DNA of 64,000 nucleotides from the NCBI RefSeq assembly GCF_050496545.1, contig NZ_JBNVZV010000008.1:100661-164660 (forward strand), in the 5' to 3' direction. Positions 26,774 to 35,194 of the stretch are shown here, piece after piece. A program made the position numbers and the translations under genes. The notes under the pieces are model-generated. The model was not told the origin of the DNA. It worked only from the letters and a program-made list of their open reading frames with translations, and did no database searches. The DNA is from Phycicoccus avicenniae_A. GTDB taxonomy: Bacteria > Actinomycetota > Actinomycetes > Actinomycetales > Dermatophilaceae. Positions within the stretch are counted from its first letter, which is position 1; the number at the start of each line of letters is the position of its first letter.

Positions 26774-28779
26774 CACTCGCCGCGGCGGACGTCGCCGACG
26801 ACGGGGCCGTCCATCCGCTCCTCGACACCCTCGGAGGACGCGAGCTGCCACGGCACGGACGAGACCATCACGCCCGGCGTGAAGAGCAACCGGGTGCGCA
26901 GTCGCAGCGCGCTCTGGTTGTGCAGCAGCTGTTCCCACCAGTGACCGACGACGTACTGGGGGATGTAGACGACGACGAGGTCACGCGGGCTGTCGGTGCG
27001 GATCGACTTGACGTAGTCGACGACCGGCCGGGTGATCTCGCGGTACGGGCTGTCGAGGGCCTTGAGCGGCACCGGGATGTCGCGCCGGTCCCACTCGGCC
27101 TGGAGCGCGCGGGTCTCGTCGGGCTCGACGTCGACGGTCAGCGCCTCGAGGATCGAGGGGCGGGTGGCCCGCGCGTAGGCCAGCGCGCGCAGCGTCGGCT
27201 TGTGGATCTTGGCGACGAGGACGATGGCGTGCACCCGCGAGGGCAGCAGCTGGTGCTTGGTGTCGCCCTCCATCACCGTCAGCTCGTCGCGCACGCGGTC
27301 GTAGTGGCGGCGGATGGCGAGCATGAGGAAGAACAGCACCGCCATCGCGGCGATCGCGTACCCCGCCCCGTGGGTGAACTTGGTCGCGAGGACGACGAGC
27401 AGCACGGTGCCCGACATCGTGGCGCCGACGGCGTTGATGGCCCGGCTGCGCATCATCCGCGCCCGCCCGGCCGGGTCCTTCTCGACCCGCAGGTGCCGGT
27501 TCCAGTGCCGCACCATCCCGATCTGGGAGAGCGTGAAGGAGACGAAGACCCCGACGATGTAGAGCTGGATGAGGCGGGTGACGTCGGCGTTGAAGATGAC
27601 CACGAGCGCCGCCGCCGCCCCGGCGAGGATGAGGATGCCGTTCGAGAACGCGAGACGGTCGCCGCGGGTGTGCAGCTGGCGCGGGAGGAAGCCGTCGCGG
27701 GCGAGGATCGACCCGAGCACGGGGAAACCGTTGAAGGCCGTGTTCGCGGCGAGCACGAGGATGAGGCCGGTGACGATCGAGACGAGCACGACCCCGATGG
27801 GGAAGTCGGAGAAGACCGCCTTGGACACCTGCCCCATGACGGTGTCCTGGATGTAGGAGTCCCCGACCGGGACGCCGTCGCGCAGGAGCTGCCTCGCCTC
27901 GTCCTCGGCGTAGTGCACCTGGGTCCAGTTGGCCAGGACGATCATCGACATGAGCATCGTGACGGCGATGCTGCCCATGAGCAGCAGCGTGGTGGCGGCG
28001 TTGCGGCTCTTGGGCTTCTGGAACGCCGGCACGCCGTTCGAGATGGCCTCGACCCCCGTGAGCGCGGCACATCCGGAGGAGAAGGCCCGCAGCAGCAGGA
28101 AGGCCATCGCGAGCGTGCCGAGCTGCTCGTACCCGTCCTCGGGCGCGAGGGTCAGGGACGCACTCTCGGCGAGCGGCAGGTCACCGGAGAGCTTGCGGTA
28201 GAAGCCGAAGAGCGCCATCCCGATGACGGCGGCCATGAAGAGGTAGGTGGGCACGGCGAACGCCGCCCCCGACTCGCGCACGCCGCGCAGGTTCATCGCG
28301 GTGAGCAGCACGATGATGACGACGCCGACGATCGCCTCGTGCCCCCGGACGAACCCGAAGGCCGCCGCGGCGTTCTGCACGCCGGAGGAGATGGAGACCG
28401 CGACGGTGAGCACGTAGTCGACGAGCAGCGCGCTGGCCACCGTGAGGCCGGCGCGCGGGCCGAGGTTGACGCTGGCCACCTCGTAGTCGCCTCCGCCGGA
28501 GGGGTAGGCGTGCACGTTCTGCCGGTAGCTCATGATGACGACGGCCATGACGACCACGACGACGAGCGCGATCTTCCAGGACTGGGTCAGCGCGAGCGCA
28601 CCCCCGGCGAGGCCGAGGGTGAGCAGGATCTCGTCGGGCGCGTAGGCGACCGACGACAGCGCGTCGCTGGCGAAGACGGGCAGCGCGAGCTTCTTCGGCA
28701 GGAGGGTCTCGCCGAGGCGGTCGCTGCGCATCGCACGACCGAGCAGGACACGCTTGACGAGGCGACCGGGTGTGGACAC
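26773..28779 (-). CDS. APC-superfamily permease with cytosolic C-terminal domain (possible potassium importer)
   Basis: A 668-residue membrane protein. FASDALSSVAYAPDEILLTL and SYRQNVHAYPSGGGDYEVAS are first-helix motifs of the KimA/APC group, with about 12 helices to residue 490. A cytosolic region of some 170 residues follows (HAIVLVAKIHKPTLRALAYAR, DLVVVYIPQYVVGHWWEQLL) resembling a USP-like sensor domain. Its divergence from two TrkA proteins favours potassium uptake over amino acids (inference). Start GTG 28779 was chosen because TACAGT ends seven bases upstream; ATG 28797 is the alternative. Confidence 0.8.
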   Translation of the reverse strand: MSTPGRLVKRVLLGRAMRSDRLGETLLPKKLALPVFASDALSSVAYAPDEILLTLGLAGGALALTQSWKIALVVVVVMAVVIMSYRQNVHAYPSGGGDYEVASVNLGPRAGLTVASALLVDYVLTVAVSISSGVQNAAAAFGFVRGHEAIVGVVIIVLLTAMNLRGVRESGAAFAVPTYLFMAAVIGMALFGFYRKLSGDLPLAESASLTLAPEDGYEQLGTLAMAFLLLRAFSSGCAALTGVEAISNGVPAFQKPKSRNAATTLLLMGSIAVTMLMSMIVLANWTQVHYAEDEARQLLRDGVPVGDSYIQDTVMGQVSKAVFSDFPIGVVLVSIVTGLILVLAANTAFNGFPVLGSILARDGFLPRQLHTRGDRLAFSNGILILAGAAAALVVIFNADVTRLIQLYIVGVFVSFTLSQIGMVRHWNRHLRVEKDPAGRARMMRSRAINAVGATMSGTVLLVVLATKFTHGAGYAIAAMAVLFFLMLAIRRHYDRVRDELTVMEGDTKHQLLPSRVHAIVLVAKIHKPTLRALAYARATRPSILEALTVDVEPDETRALQAEWDRRDIPVPLKALDSPYREITRPVVDYVKSIRTDSPRDLVVVYIPQYVVGHWWEQLLHNQSALRLRTRLLFTPGVMVSSVPWQLASSEGVEERMDGPVVGDVRRGE

Positions 28780-28786
28780 GAGGACA

Positions 28787-28792
28787 ACTGTA
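28787..28792 (-). promoter_or_regulatory. Putative -10 box (TACAGT) of the APC permease
   Basis: TACAGT, seven bases, then GTG on the minus strand: a leaderless-type promoter. It lies 64 bases from the divergent -10 box of the TrkA pair, so both may be controlled together. Confidence 0.5.
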
Positions 28793-28855
28793 GGCATGAC
28801 GGGGCCCCGCGGTGCACACGTCCCGGACCACGGCTCGCACCGGTGGCGGCCGTAG

Positions 28856-28861
28856 TAGCGT
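28856..28861 (+). promoter_or_regulatory. Putative -10 box (TAGCGT) of the TrkA pair
   Basis: TAGCGT followed by seven bases and the GTG start of the first TrkA gene, as in leaderless actinobacterial transcripts. No Shine-Dalgarno sequence precedes that GTG. Confidence 0.5.
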
Positions 28862-28868
28862 CGGGGCC

Positions 28869-29531
28869 GTGCACTTCGTCATCATGGGCTGCGGCCGGGT
28901 CGGCGCCTCGCTCGCCCGCGCCATCGAGCGCGCCGGCCACGAGGTCGCCGTCGTCGACCAGGACGAGTCGGCCTTCCGGCGGCTCGGCACCTCCTTCGAG
29001 GGGCGCACGGTCACCGGCGTCGGGTTCGACCGCGACTGCCTGCGCGCCGCCGGCATCGAGAACGCCTACGCCTTCGCGGCCGTCTCGAGCGGTGACAACT
29101 CCAACATCCTCGCCGCGCGCGTGGCCCGCGAGAAGTTCGGCGTCGAGAACGTGGTCGCCCGCATCTACGACCCCGGCCGCGCCGAGATCTACCAGCGCCT
29201 CGGCATCCCCACCGTCGCCACGGTGAAGTGGACGAGCGACCAGATGCTGCGCCGCCTGCTCCCGCAGGGCCACGTCCCCGAGTTCACCGACCCCTCCGGC
29301 CGCGTCGTCATCGCCGAGATGCCGGTGTCCGCGCCGTGGATCGGACGCCGGGTCACCGAGATCGAGCAGGCGACGGGTGGGCGGCTGGCCTACCTCACCC
29401 GCCTCGGCGACGGCCTGCTGCCGGGCGCCGACACGGTGTACCAGGAGGGCGACCTCATCCACCTCGCCCTGCGTCGCGACGACCTTGCCGCCGCCGAGCG
29501 CGCGCTCGACGCCCCTCCCCCCGCCCACTGA
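28869..29531 (+). CDS. TrkA-family potassium uptake regulatory protein (first)
   Basis: A 220-residue protein from GTG 28869. The N-terminal RCK (TrkA-N) Rossmann domain begins VHFVIMGCGRVGASLARAI with the nucleotide-binding GCGRVG and the acidic end DQDES. A TrkA-C domain follows from about 140 (VVIAEMPVSAPWIGRRVTEI). Such proteins gate potassium transporters in response to NAD(H) or ATP/ADP. It lies 21 bases before a second TrkA gene; the pair corresponds to the mycobacterial CeoB/CeoC arrangement. Confidence 0.93.
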   Translation: MHFVIMGCGRVGASLARAIERAGHEVAVVDQDESAFRRLGTSFEGRTVTGVGFDRDCLRAAGIENAYAFAAVSSGDNSNILAARVAREKFGVENVVARIYDPGRAEIYQRLGIPTVATVKWTSDQMLRRLLPQGHVPEFTDPSGRVVIAEMPVSAPWIGRRVTEIEQATGGRLAYLTRLGDGLLPGADTVYQEGDLIHLALRRDDLAAAERALDAPPPAH

Positions 29532-29552
29532 CCCCGAAAGAGGCCACCCTCC

Positions 29553-30245
29553 ATGCGCGTCGTCATCGCCGGAGCCGGTTCGGTCGGGCGCTCCATCGCC
29601 CGCGAGCTGATCCGCAACGGGCACCACGTGCTCCTCGTCGACCGTGAGGCCGACGGCGAGCGGGTCTCCAAGGTCCCCGATGCCAGCTGGCTGCAGGCCG
29701 ACGCCTGCGAGATCGACTCCCTCACCGAGGCCGGGCTCGCCGACTGCGACGTCGTCGTGGCCGCCACCGGTGACGACAAGGTCAACCTCGTGCTCTCGCT
29801 GCTCGCCAAGACCGAGTTCGGCGTGCCGCGCACCGTCGCCCGCGTCAACAACCCCAAGAACGAGTGGATGTTCGACGAGGCCTGGGGCGTCGACGTCGCC
29901 GTCTCCACCCCGCGCCTGATGACCGCCCTCGTCGAGGAGGCCGTCAGTGTCGGCGACCTCGTGCGGATCTTCGAGTTCCAGCAGGGTCGGGCGATGATGG
30001 TCGAGATGACCCTGCCCGTCGGCAGCCCCTACGCCGGCTCGCGCGTCGGCGACGTCCCGTTCCCCGGCGACACCGTGCTCACCGGCATCATCCGCGACGG
30101 GCACCCCATCGCCCCGAGCCGCGACGACGCCCTCGAGCCCCTCGACGAGCTGCTCTTCGTCACCACCCCGGACGCCGAGCCCGAGCTCGAGTCCCTCCTC
30201 TCCCCCGGCCAGCGCCACAAGCGCGAGGAGGACCCGGAGGGCTGA
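29553..30245 (+). CDS. TrkA-family potassium uptake regulatory protein (second)
   Basis: A 230-residue protein. The RCK Rossmann domain starts MRVVIAGAGSVGRSIAREL (GAGSVG) with DREADGE as its acidic end and DVVVAATGDDKVNLVLSLLA. The C-terminal TrkA-C domain contains RAMMVEMTLPVGSPYAGS and ends DELLFVTTPDAEPELESLL. It probably forms a hetero-assembly with the preceding protein on a Trk- or KimA-type channel. No TrkH gene is in the window. Confidence 0.93.
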   Translation: MRVVIAGAGSVGRSIARELIRNGHHVLLVDREADGERVSKVPDASWLQADACEIDSLTEAGLADCDVVVAATGDDKVNLVLSLLAKTEFGVPRTVARVNNPKNEWMFDEAWGVDVAVSTPRLMTALVEEAVSVGDLVRIFEFQQGRAMMVEMTLPVGSPYAGSRVGDVPFPGDTVLTGIIRDGHPIAPSRDDALEPLDELLFVTTPDAEPELESLLSPGQRHKREEDPEG

Positions 30246-30258
30246 GGCGTCCGGGGGC

Positions 30259-31002
30259 TCAGGCCTCGCGGTCGGTGACCTTCGCGTCGCTCTCGTCCTG
30301 CTCGTCCTCGGCGCCCGGGCCCTCACCCGGTTCCAGCGGCGTGTGCCCCGAGACGAGCATCCAGCCCATGACCGCCAGTCCGGCGACCCACAGCGGCCAG
30401 CCGAGTGCGATCTTGGCCGCCCCGAGCAGCGTCACGTGCGAGCCGAGGTACAGCGGCACCATGATGGCGAGCCGCACGACGTAGATCGCGACGAGCACCC
30501 AGGTGAGGCGCGTGCAGACGCGGACGAGACCGCGGTCCCGGCGCCAGCCGAAGGGGTCCTCCTGCGCCCTGGGGTCGCCCGCGCCCACGATGAACCCGAC
30601 GAACGGCCAGCGGGTGGCGATGGACACCAGGCTCGCCACGAGAAAGGCTGCGCTGGTGAGGATCCCGGGGAGGAACGCGTCCTCGGCCTGCCCCGAGCGC
30701 AGCGCGAAGAACGCGGCGATCGCCGTGGCGAAGACCGCCCCGAGCACGTGCTGGAGCGAGGAGCGCTGGACGACGCGGACCGCGGCCAGGACGAGCGCGA
30801 CACCGATGGCGGCGATCGCGGCGGTGCGCACGTCGTGGTCGGTGACCGACCAGGCGAGGACGAAGACGACGGTCGGGAGCGCGGTCTCGACCGAGCCGCG
30901 CCAGCCGCCGAGCGCGACGGAGAGTCGGTGGCGGATGAGTGCCTCGACGGTCTCCGCGCGCGGGCCGTGGGCGTCGGGAGCGGAGGGAGCGGGGGTCGTC
31001 AC
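30259..31002 (-). CDS. DUF3159 membrane protein
   Basis: A 247-residue protein from GTG 31002 in a GTGA overlap with the OB-fold gene. About six membrane helices are visible (TALPTVVFVLAWSV, AAIAAIGVALVLAAVRVV, SLQHVLGAVFATAIAAFFAL, ILTSAAFLVASLVSIATRW, ...). EDPFGWRRDRGLVRVCTRLTW marks the conserved cytosolic loop. The C-terminus is highly acidic. The family is conserved beside trkA, OB-fold, DUF3710 and dut genes in actinobacteria, but I know no proven function. Confidence 0.88.
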   Translation of the reverse strand: MTTPAPSAPDAHGPRAETVEALIRHRLSVALGGWRGSVETALPTVVFVLAWSVTDHDVRTAAIAAIGVALVLAAVRVVQRSSLQHVLGAVFATAIAAFFALRSGQAEDAFLPGILTSAAFLVASLVSIATRWPFVGFIVGAGDPRAQEDPFGWRRDRGLVRVCTRLTWVLVAIYVVRLAIMVPLYLGSHVTLLGAAKIALGWPLWVAGLAVMGWMLVSGHTPLEPGEGPGAEDEQDESDAKVTDREA

Positions 31003-31358
31003 TGCTTCGGGATGATCTCGTAGGCCGGGTTGAAGATCGTCGGGTTGCCCTTGACGGTGGCGACCCGGCCGCGGGCCCGCACGAACGTGCCCGGCTCGAT
31101 GCCGCCGATGGAGCGCCGGCCCACCCACACGAGGTTCACCGCGCCCTTGCCGTCCCAGATCTCCGCGACGAGCGCCGGCACGCTGGTCTTCGGCGGGAGC
31201 GTGACGGTGCGGACCGTGCCGCACACGCAGGCGGCGTGCCGGGGGGCCAGCGCGGTGAGGTCGTCGCCGCCCTCGGAGACGGTCTGCTCGCGCAGCTCGT
31301 CGGCGTGCTGCTCGGTGGTGGTGCGCGCCAGGTCGCGCAACCGCTCGCGCACGCCCAT
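30999..31358 (-). CDS. OB-fold nucleic-acid-binding domain protein
   Basis: A 119-residue protein from ATG 31358, which overlaps the DUF3710 stop. After a charged helix (RERLRDLARTTTEQHADELRE) comes an OB-fold: VCGTVRTVTLPPKTSVPALVAEIWD, VNLVWVGRRSIGGIEPGTFVRARGRV, then NPTIFNPAYEII. It fits small RecG-wedge-like OB proteins conserved in this actinobacterial locus. Binding partner unknown. Confidence 0.85.
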   Translation of the reverse strand: MGVRERLRDLARTTTEQHADELREQTVSEGGDDLTALAPRHAACVCGTVRTVTLPPKTSVPALVAEIWDGKGAVNLVWVGRRSIGGIEPGTFVRARGRVATVKGNPTIFNPAYEIIPKQ

Positions 31359-32122
31359 CAGCGCACCTCGGTGATCTCGGGCCCGCGCTCGAACGGGTCG
31401 AGGGTCTCGGGCGCGTCCTCGTCCTGCGCCGCCTCGGCCTCGGGCTGGGCGTCCTGCGGCAGGGTGAGCGGCAGCAGCTCGCGGGGGGCCATCGGGTCGC
31501 CCCCGCGCACGACGACGACCTCGCGCAGGACCTCGAGGAGGGTGTCGGCGGCGTCGTCGTCGATGGCCGCGCGGCCGGAGAGCACCCCGCGCAGGAACCA
31601 GCGCGGACCGTCGACCCCGACGAAGGTGGCGGGGGCGAAGACGGTGCGCCCGTCGGGGCCGGCCGACGGCATGCGGGTGCGCAGCTGGGTGCCGAGGTCG
31701 CTGTCGCGCTCCTCGACGGTGCCGCCCTGCTGCTCGACGGCCATCGCGATCTCGCGGCGGATCTCGCGCCACAGGCCGCTGGAACGCGGTGCGGCGAAGG
31801 CCTGGAGCTGGAGGGCGGACTCGCCGATCACGGCGGTGGCCGCGTTGACCTGCTGGCTCTCCTGCTCGACCTCGAGACGCAGCTCCATCCCCGGGACGCC
31901 ACGGACCCACAGCGCGCCGAGGTCGACGCGGCCGTCCCGGCCGTCGACCTCGGTGACGTCGAACGGACCGGCCTCGCGCGAGGCCGCGCCCGGGTCGCCC
32001 GCGTCCTCGTCGGACCCGGTGCCCTCGTCGGAGGCGGTGCCCTCGAGGTCGGCGTCCGGGGCGACGTCCTCGGCGACCTCGGGCTCGGCGGAGGTGGTCT
32101 TGCTCCTGCGGAAGATGCTCAC
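31358..32122 (-). CDS. DUF3710 family protein
   Basis: A 254-residue soluble protein. The first 60 residues are acidic and low-complexity. The DUF3710 core is recognisable from GPFDVTEVDGRDGRVDLGALWV, VNAATAVIGESALQLQAFAAPRSSGLW and FVGVDGPRWFLRGVLSGRA. It is always found near dut in actinobacteria; its function is not established. It is coupled by ATGA overlap to the OB-fold gene and is 37 bases downstream of dut. Confidence 0.9.
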   Translation of the reverse strand: MSIFRRSKTTSAEPEVAEDVAPDADLEGTASDEGTGSDEDAGDPGAASREAGPFDVTEVDGRDGRVDLGALWVRGVPGMELRLEVEQESQQVNAATAVIGESALQLQAFAAPRSSGLWREIRREIAMAVEQQGGTVEERDSDLGTQLRTRMPSAGPDGRTVFAPATFVGVDGPRWFLRGVLSGRAAIDDDAADTLLEVLREVVVVRGGDPMAPRELLPLTLPQDAQPEAEAAQDEDAPETLDPFERGPEITEVR

Positions 32123-32159
32123 GGCAGTGGGGTCCTCGGGTGTCTGGTGGTCGGCGGGC

Positions 32160-32630
32160 TCACCGGTGACCGGCGGAGCCGAAGCCCCCGGTGGACCCGT
32201 GTCCAGTCTCCCCCCGCGCGCTCTCCGGAAGCGAATCGGCCTCCGAGAAGTCGCCGTGGAGGTACTCCTGGACGACGAGCTGGGCGATGCGGTCGCCCAC
32301 CCGCACGGTGAACGGCTCGGAGGGGTCGAGGTTCACGAGGTTGACGAGCACCTCGCCGCGGTAGCCGGAGTCGACGGTGCCGGGGGCGTTGACGATGCTC
32401 ACGCCGTGGCGAGCGGCCAGCCCCGAGCGCGGGTGCACCAGGCCGACGCTGCCCGGGGGCAGGGCCAGCGCGATGCCCGTGGGCACGAGGGCGCGCTGGC
32501 CCGGGGCGAGCGTCACCTCGGCGACGCTCGTGAGGTCGGCGCCGGCGTCGCCGTCCTTGCCGTACGCGGGCAGCACCGCATCCGGGTGCAGGCGCCGGAC
32601 GGCGACGGGGACACGGGTCGGCGCGGCCAC
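32160..32630 (-). CDS. dut: dUTP diphosphatase (dUTPase)
   Basis: A 156-residue protein from GTG 32630. It hydrolyses dUTP to dUMP and pyrophosphate, keeping uracil out of DNA and feeding dTMP synthesis. All five trimeric-dUTPase motifs are present: GDAGADLTS (28-35), HPRSGLAARHG (66-76), VNAPGTVDSGYRGEV (80-94), GDRIAQLVV, and the C-terminal RGETGHGSTGGFGSAG lid. It is followed by DUF3710 in the conserved actinobacterial order. The start was fixed by family length. Confidence 0.95.
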   Translation of the reverse strand: MAAPTRVPVAVRRLHPDAVLPAYGKDGDAGADLTSVAEVTLAPGQRALVPTGIALALPPGSVGLVHPRSGLAARHGVSIVNAPGTVDSGYRGEVLVNLVNLDPSEPFTVRVGDRIAQLVVQEYLHGDFSEADSLPESARGETGHGSTGGFGSAGHR

Positions 32631-32644
32631 GGGGTCGGGGCCGC

Positions 32645-32944
32645 TCAGGCCGCGCACTCCCGGCACACGAGCACCCCGGAGGTCTCGCTGGCGAGCTGGC
32701 TCCGGTGGTGCACCAGGAAGCAGCGCGAGCACGTGAACTCGTCGGCCTGGCGCGGGAGGACCCGCACGGACAGCTCCTCGCCGGACAGGTCCGCCCCCGG
32801 CAGCTCGAAGCCCTCGGCCTGCTCGGTCTCGTCGACGTCGACGGCCGAGGCGCGCTTGTCGACGCGACGGTTCTTCAGCTCCTCGATGGAGTCCTCGGAG
32901 AGCTCGTCGTCGGTCTTGCGCGGTGCGTCGTAGTCGGTTGCCAT
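32645..32944 (-). CDS. DUF4193 zinc-ribbon protein
   Basis: A 99-residue protein from ATG 32944 with an AAGGGTGG ribosome site. The N-terminus (ATDYDAPRKTDDELSEDSIEEL) is acidic. The C-terminus holds a zinc ribbon, CSRCFLVHHRSQL then LVCRECAA. The family (DUF4193) is restricted to actinobacteria and of unknown function; nucleic-acid or transcription-apparatus binding is conceivable. It lies 14 bases upstream of dut. Confidence 0.92.
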   Translation of the reverse strand: MATDYDAPRKTDDELSEDSIEELKNRRVDKRASAVDVDETEQAEGFELPGADLSGEELSVRVLPRQADEFTCSRCFLVHHRSQLASETSGVLVCRECAA

Positions 32945-33093
32945 CGTGGATGTCCACCCTTCGTCGTGCGATCGGCCCTGACAACGCGTGGAGTGCCGGG
33001 TTTGTGCCCGCTCCCGGGGCCGTGCGCGCCAGATTGTGCACCATCGCCGGTCGGGCCCGCCACGCGGGTCCATCCCGCGGCCGCGGGACGGCC

Positions 33094-33978
33094 TCAGGCG
33101 GGGTCCCCGACCGACCCGACGTGGCGGGCGGAGAGCTCGCGGACGAGGGCGGCCAGCTCCTCGGCGACCCCCGGCGCCGCGGCCCAGGTGAGGTCCCGGG
33201 TGGTCACGCCGCCGACCTCGCCGCCGACGAGCGCACCCGCCTCGGTGGCCACGAGCTCCCCGCCCGCACGGTCCCAGGCGTTGAGCCCCGTCTCGTAGTA
33301 GCCGTCGAGGCGACCGCACGCGACGGCGCAGAGGTCGAGGGCGGCGCTGCCGTGACGTCGCACGTCGCGGACCCTCGGCAGCAGCTCGACCAGGGCGCGG
33401 GCCTGGCGCTCCCGGAGGGCGGCGTCGTACCCGAAGCCGGTCCCCACGAGGGAGAGACCGAGGTCGGTGACGGGGTTCGCCCGCAGGACGCGGGAGCCAC
33501 CCGGCGTCGTGAGCCGCGCGCCACCCCCGAGGTGGGCGTGGAACAGCTCGGCGCTCGGGGGGCCCAGGACCGCGGCGGCCACCGGTCGCCAGGCACCGGG
33601 CCGTGCCGGGTCCCCGACGACGGCAGCGACCGAGACGGCGTACTCGGCCGCGTCGTAGAGGTAGTTGATGGTGCCGTCGATCGGGTCGATGACCCAGGTG
33701 ACGCCACTCGTGCCGGTGCGTCCGCCCTCCTCCTCCCCGAGCACGCCGTCGTCGGGGCGCAGCGCGCCGAGCCGGTCGAGCAGGAGCTCTTGGCTGCGCT
33801 GGTCCATCTCGGTGACGACGTCGGTGCGGGTGGACTTCGAGGACGTCCCGAGCCGGCGCGGGCGGTCCTCGAGGACGAGCCGGCCGGCCTCGCGCGCCAC
33901 CGTGCAGGCGACCCGCTCGAGGTCGGCGAGGTCCAGGCCCGGGGGCAGGGCGGGCGGGGCCGAGGGGGCGGAGGACAT
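33094..33978 (-). CDS. Inositol monophosphatase family phosphatase
   Basis: A 294-residue protein from ATG 33978, overlapping the ferrochelatase stop (ATGA). The metal-binding motifs of the family are GEEEGG (near 85), DPIDGTINYLY (near 100; consensus DPxDGTxN) and WDRAGGELVATEAGA (near 240; the usual second Ala is Gly). These phosphatases act on inositol phosphate, histidinol phosphate or related sugars. In a mycothiol-making organism inositol phosphate is plausible, but the substrate is not proven. Confidence 0.9.
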   Translation of the reverse strand: MSSAPSAPPALPPGLDLADLERVACTVAREAGRLVLEDRPRRLGTSSKSTRTDVVTEMDQRSQELLLDRLGALRPDDGVLGEEEGGRTGTSGVTWVIDPIDGTINYLYDAAEYAVSVAAVVGDPARPGAWRPVAAAVLGPPSAELFHAHLGGGARLTTPGGSRVLRANPVTDLGLSLVGTGFGYDAALRERQARALVELLPRVRDVRRHGSAALDLCAVACGRLDGYYETGLNAWDRAGGELVATEAGALVGGEVGGVTTRDLTWAAAPGVAEELAALVRELSARHVGSVGDPA

Positions 33979-35087
33979 CAGTCGCGGCCGCAGAGCGCGG
34001 GCTTCGCGACCCGCAGGTTGGGGCAGCAGCCCGGGGCACACACGGACGGCCGGACGTCGCCGGGCAGCCAGGAGTCGGGGACGACCACCTCGCCGCGCGC
34101 CTCCGCGGCCCGCTCGAGGAGCAGGTCGGCCAGGCCCTCGACGAACTCGTCGTCGCCGTGGGGGGTCGGCACGCGGACGAACGGGACGCCCACCCGCTCG
34201 GCGGTCTCGGCGGCCTCGGTGTCGAGGTCGTGGACGACCTCCATGTGGTCGGAGACGAACCCGATGGGCACGACGACGACCGGGGCGGAGGCGTCCTCGG
34301 CGGCGAGCTCCTCGATGCGGTCGTTGACGTCCGGCTCCAGCCACGGCTGGCTCGGCGGGCCGGAGCGCGAGCAGAACACGAGCTCGCCGCGCAGCTGCGT
34401 ACCCAGCTCGGCGCCGACGGCCTCGTCGAGGCGACGGGCCAGCCGCAGGTGCTGGTCGGTGTAGAGGTTGCCCTCGCCGTCGCCGGGCCCGGAGGTGTCG
34501 TCCATCGCGAGGGGCACCGAGTGCGTCACGTAGAGGACCCGGGCGGCGGAGGGGTCCGGCAGGGTGCGCAGCGCGGTCACCATCGCGCGCGTCCAGGCCC
34601 GGCCGAGCCGCGGGTGGTGCACGTACTGGCGCACCTTGTCGATGACGAGGCCGTCGGCCGCCGGGCCGACCTCCTCCAGCGCGCCCGCGAGGTCCTCGCG
34701 GTACTGCCGGCAGGAGGAGTAGCAGGAGTAGGCGCTCGTGAAGAGCGAGACGACCCGGGTCGCGCCCTGGTCGAGGGCCTCGTGCAGTGCGCCGGCGAAG
34801 AACGGCTCGGAGTTGCGGTTGCCCCACACCACGGGGACGTCGAGGCCGCGGCGCTCGAGCTCGGCGCGCAGCCGCGCCAGCAGGTCGCGGTTCAGGGCGT
34901 TGATGGGGCTCACGCCGCCGCGCGCGTCGTAGTGCTCGGCGACGGCGGCGAGCCGCTCGTCGGGGATGCCCCGGCCGGCGGTGACGCGGCGCAGGAAGGG
35001 CATCACCTCGTCCGGCCCCTCCGGGCCGCCGAAGGAGCCGAGGAGGACGACGTCGTACGGCGAGAGGTCGGCTGCGGGGTCGGGCAT
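33978..35087 (-). CDS. hemH: Ferrochelatase (coproporphyrin/protoporphyrin type)
   Basis: A 369-residue protein. It inserts Fe2+ into the porphyrin in haem synthesis; in actinobacteria the substrate is usually coproporphyrin III. DVVLLGSFGGPEGPDEVMPFLRRV starts the chelatase fold. GNRNSEPFFAGAL, VLYVTHSVPLAM with the catalytic-region His, and FCSRSGPPSQPWLEPDV are further conserved parts. Four C-terminal cysteines (Cys350, 354, 355, 366) could hold the [2Fe-2S] cluster known in some actinobacterial enzymes. A TAGCGT box lies six bases before the ATG. Confidence 0.95.
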   Translation of the reverse strand: MPDPAADLSPYDVVLLGSFGGPEGPDEVMPFLRRVTAGRGIPDERLAAVAEHYDARGGVSPINALNRDLLARLRAELERRGLDVPVVWGNRNSEPFFAGALHEALDQGATRVVSLFTSAYSCYSSCRQYREDLAGALEEVGPAADGLVIDKVRQYVHHPRLGRAWTRAMVTALRTLPDPSAARVLYVTHSVPLAMDDTSGPGDGEGNLYTDQHLRLARRLDEAVGAELGTQLRGELVFCSRSGPPSQPWLEPDVNDRIEELAAEDASAPVVVVPIGFVSDHMEVVHDLDTEAAETAERVGVPFVRVPTPHGDDEFVEGLADLLLERAAEARGEVVVPDSWLPGDVRPSVCAPGCCPNLRVAKPALCGRD

Positions 35088-35093
35088 GGGTCC

Positions 35094-35099
35094 ACGCTA
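35094..35099 (-). promoter_or_regulatory. Putative -10 box (TAGCGT) of hemH
   Basis: TAGCGT, six bases, then ATG on the minus strand, with no ribosome-binding site between. This again fits a leaderless transcript. Confidence 0.4.
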
Positions 35100-35194
35100 T
35101 CCGGGCAATCGCGGCGCGCCCGGCGTGGGCTCCACGATCCGGGCGGGCCGCGGTGGCATCGTCGGGGTGACGACGAGCGACCCGGGAGACCGAC

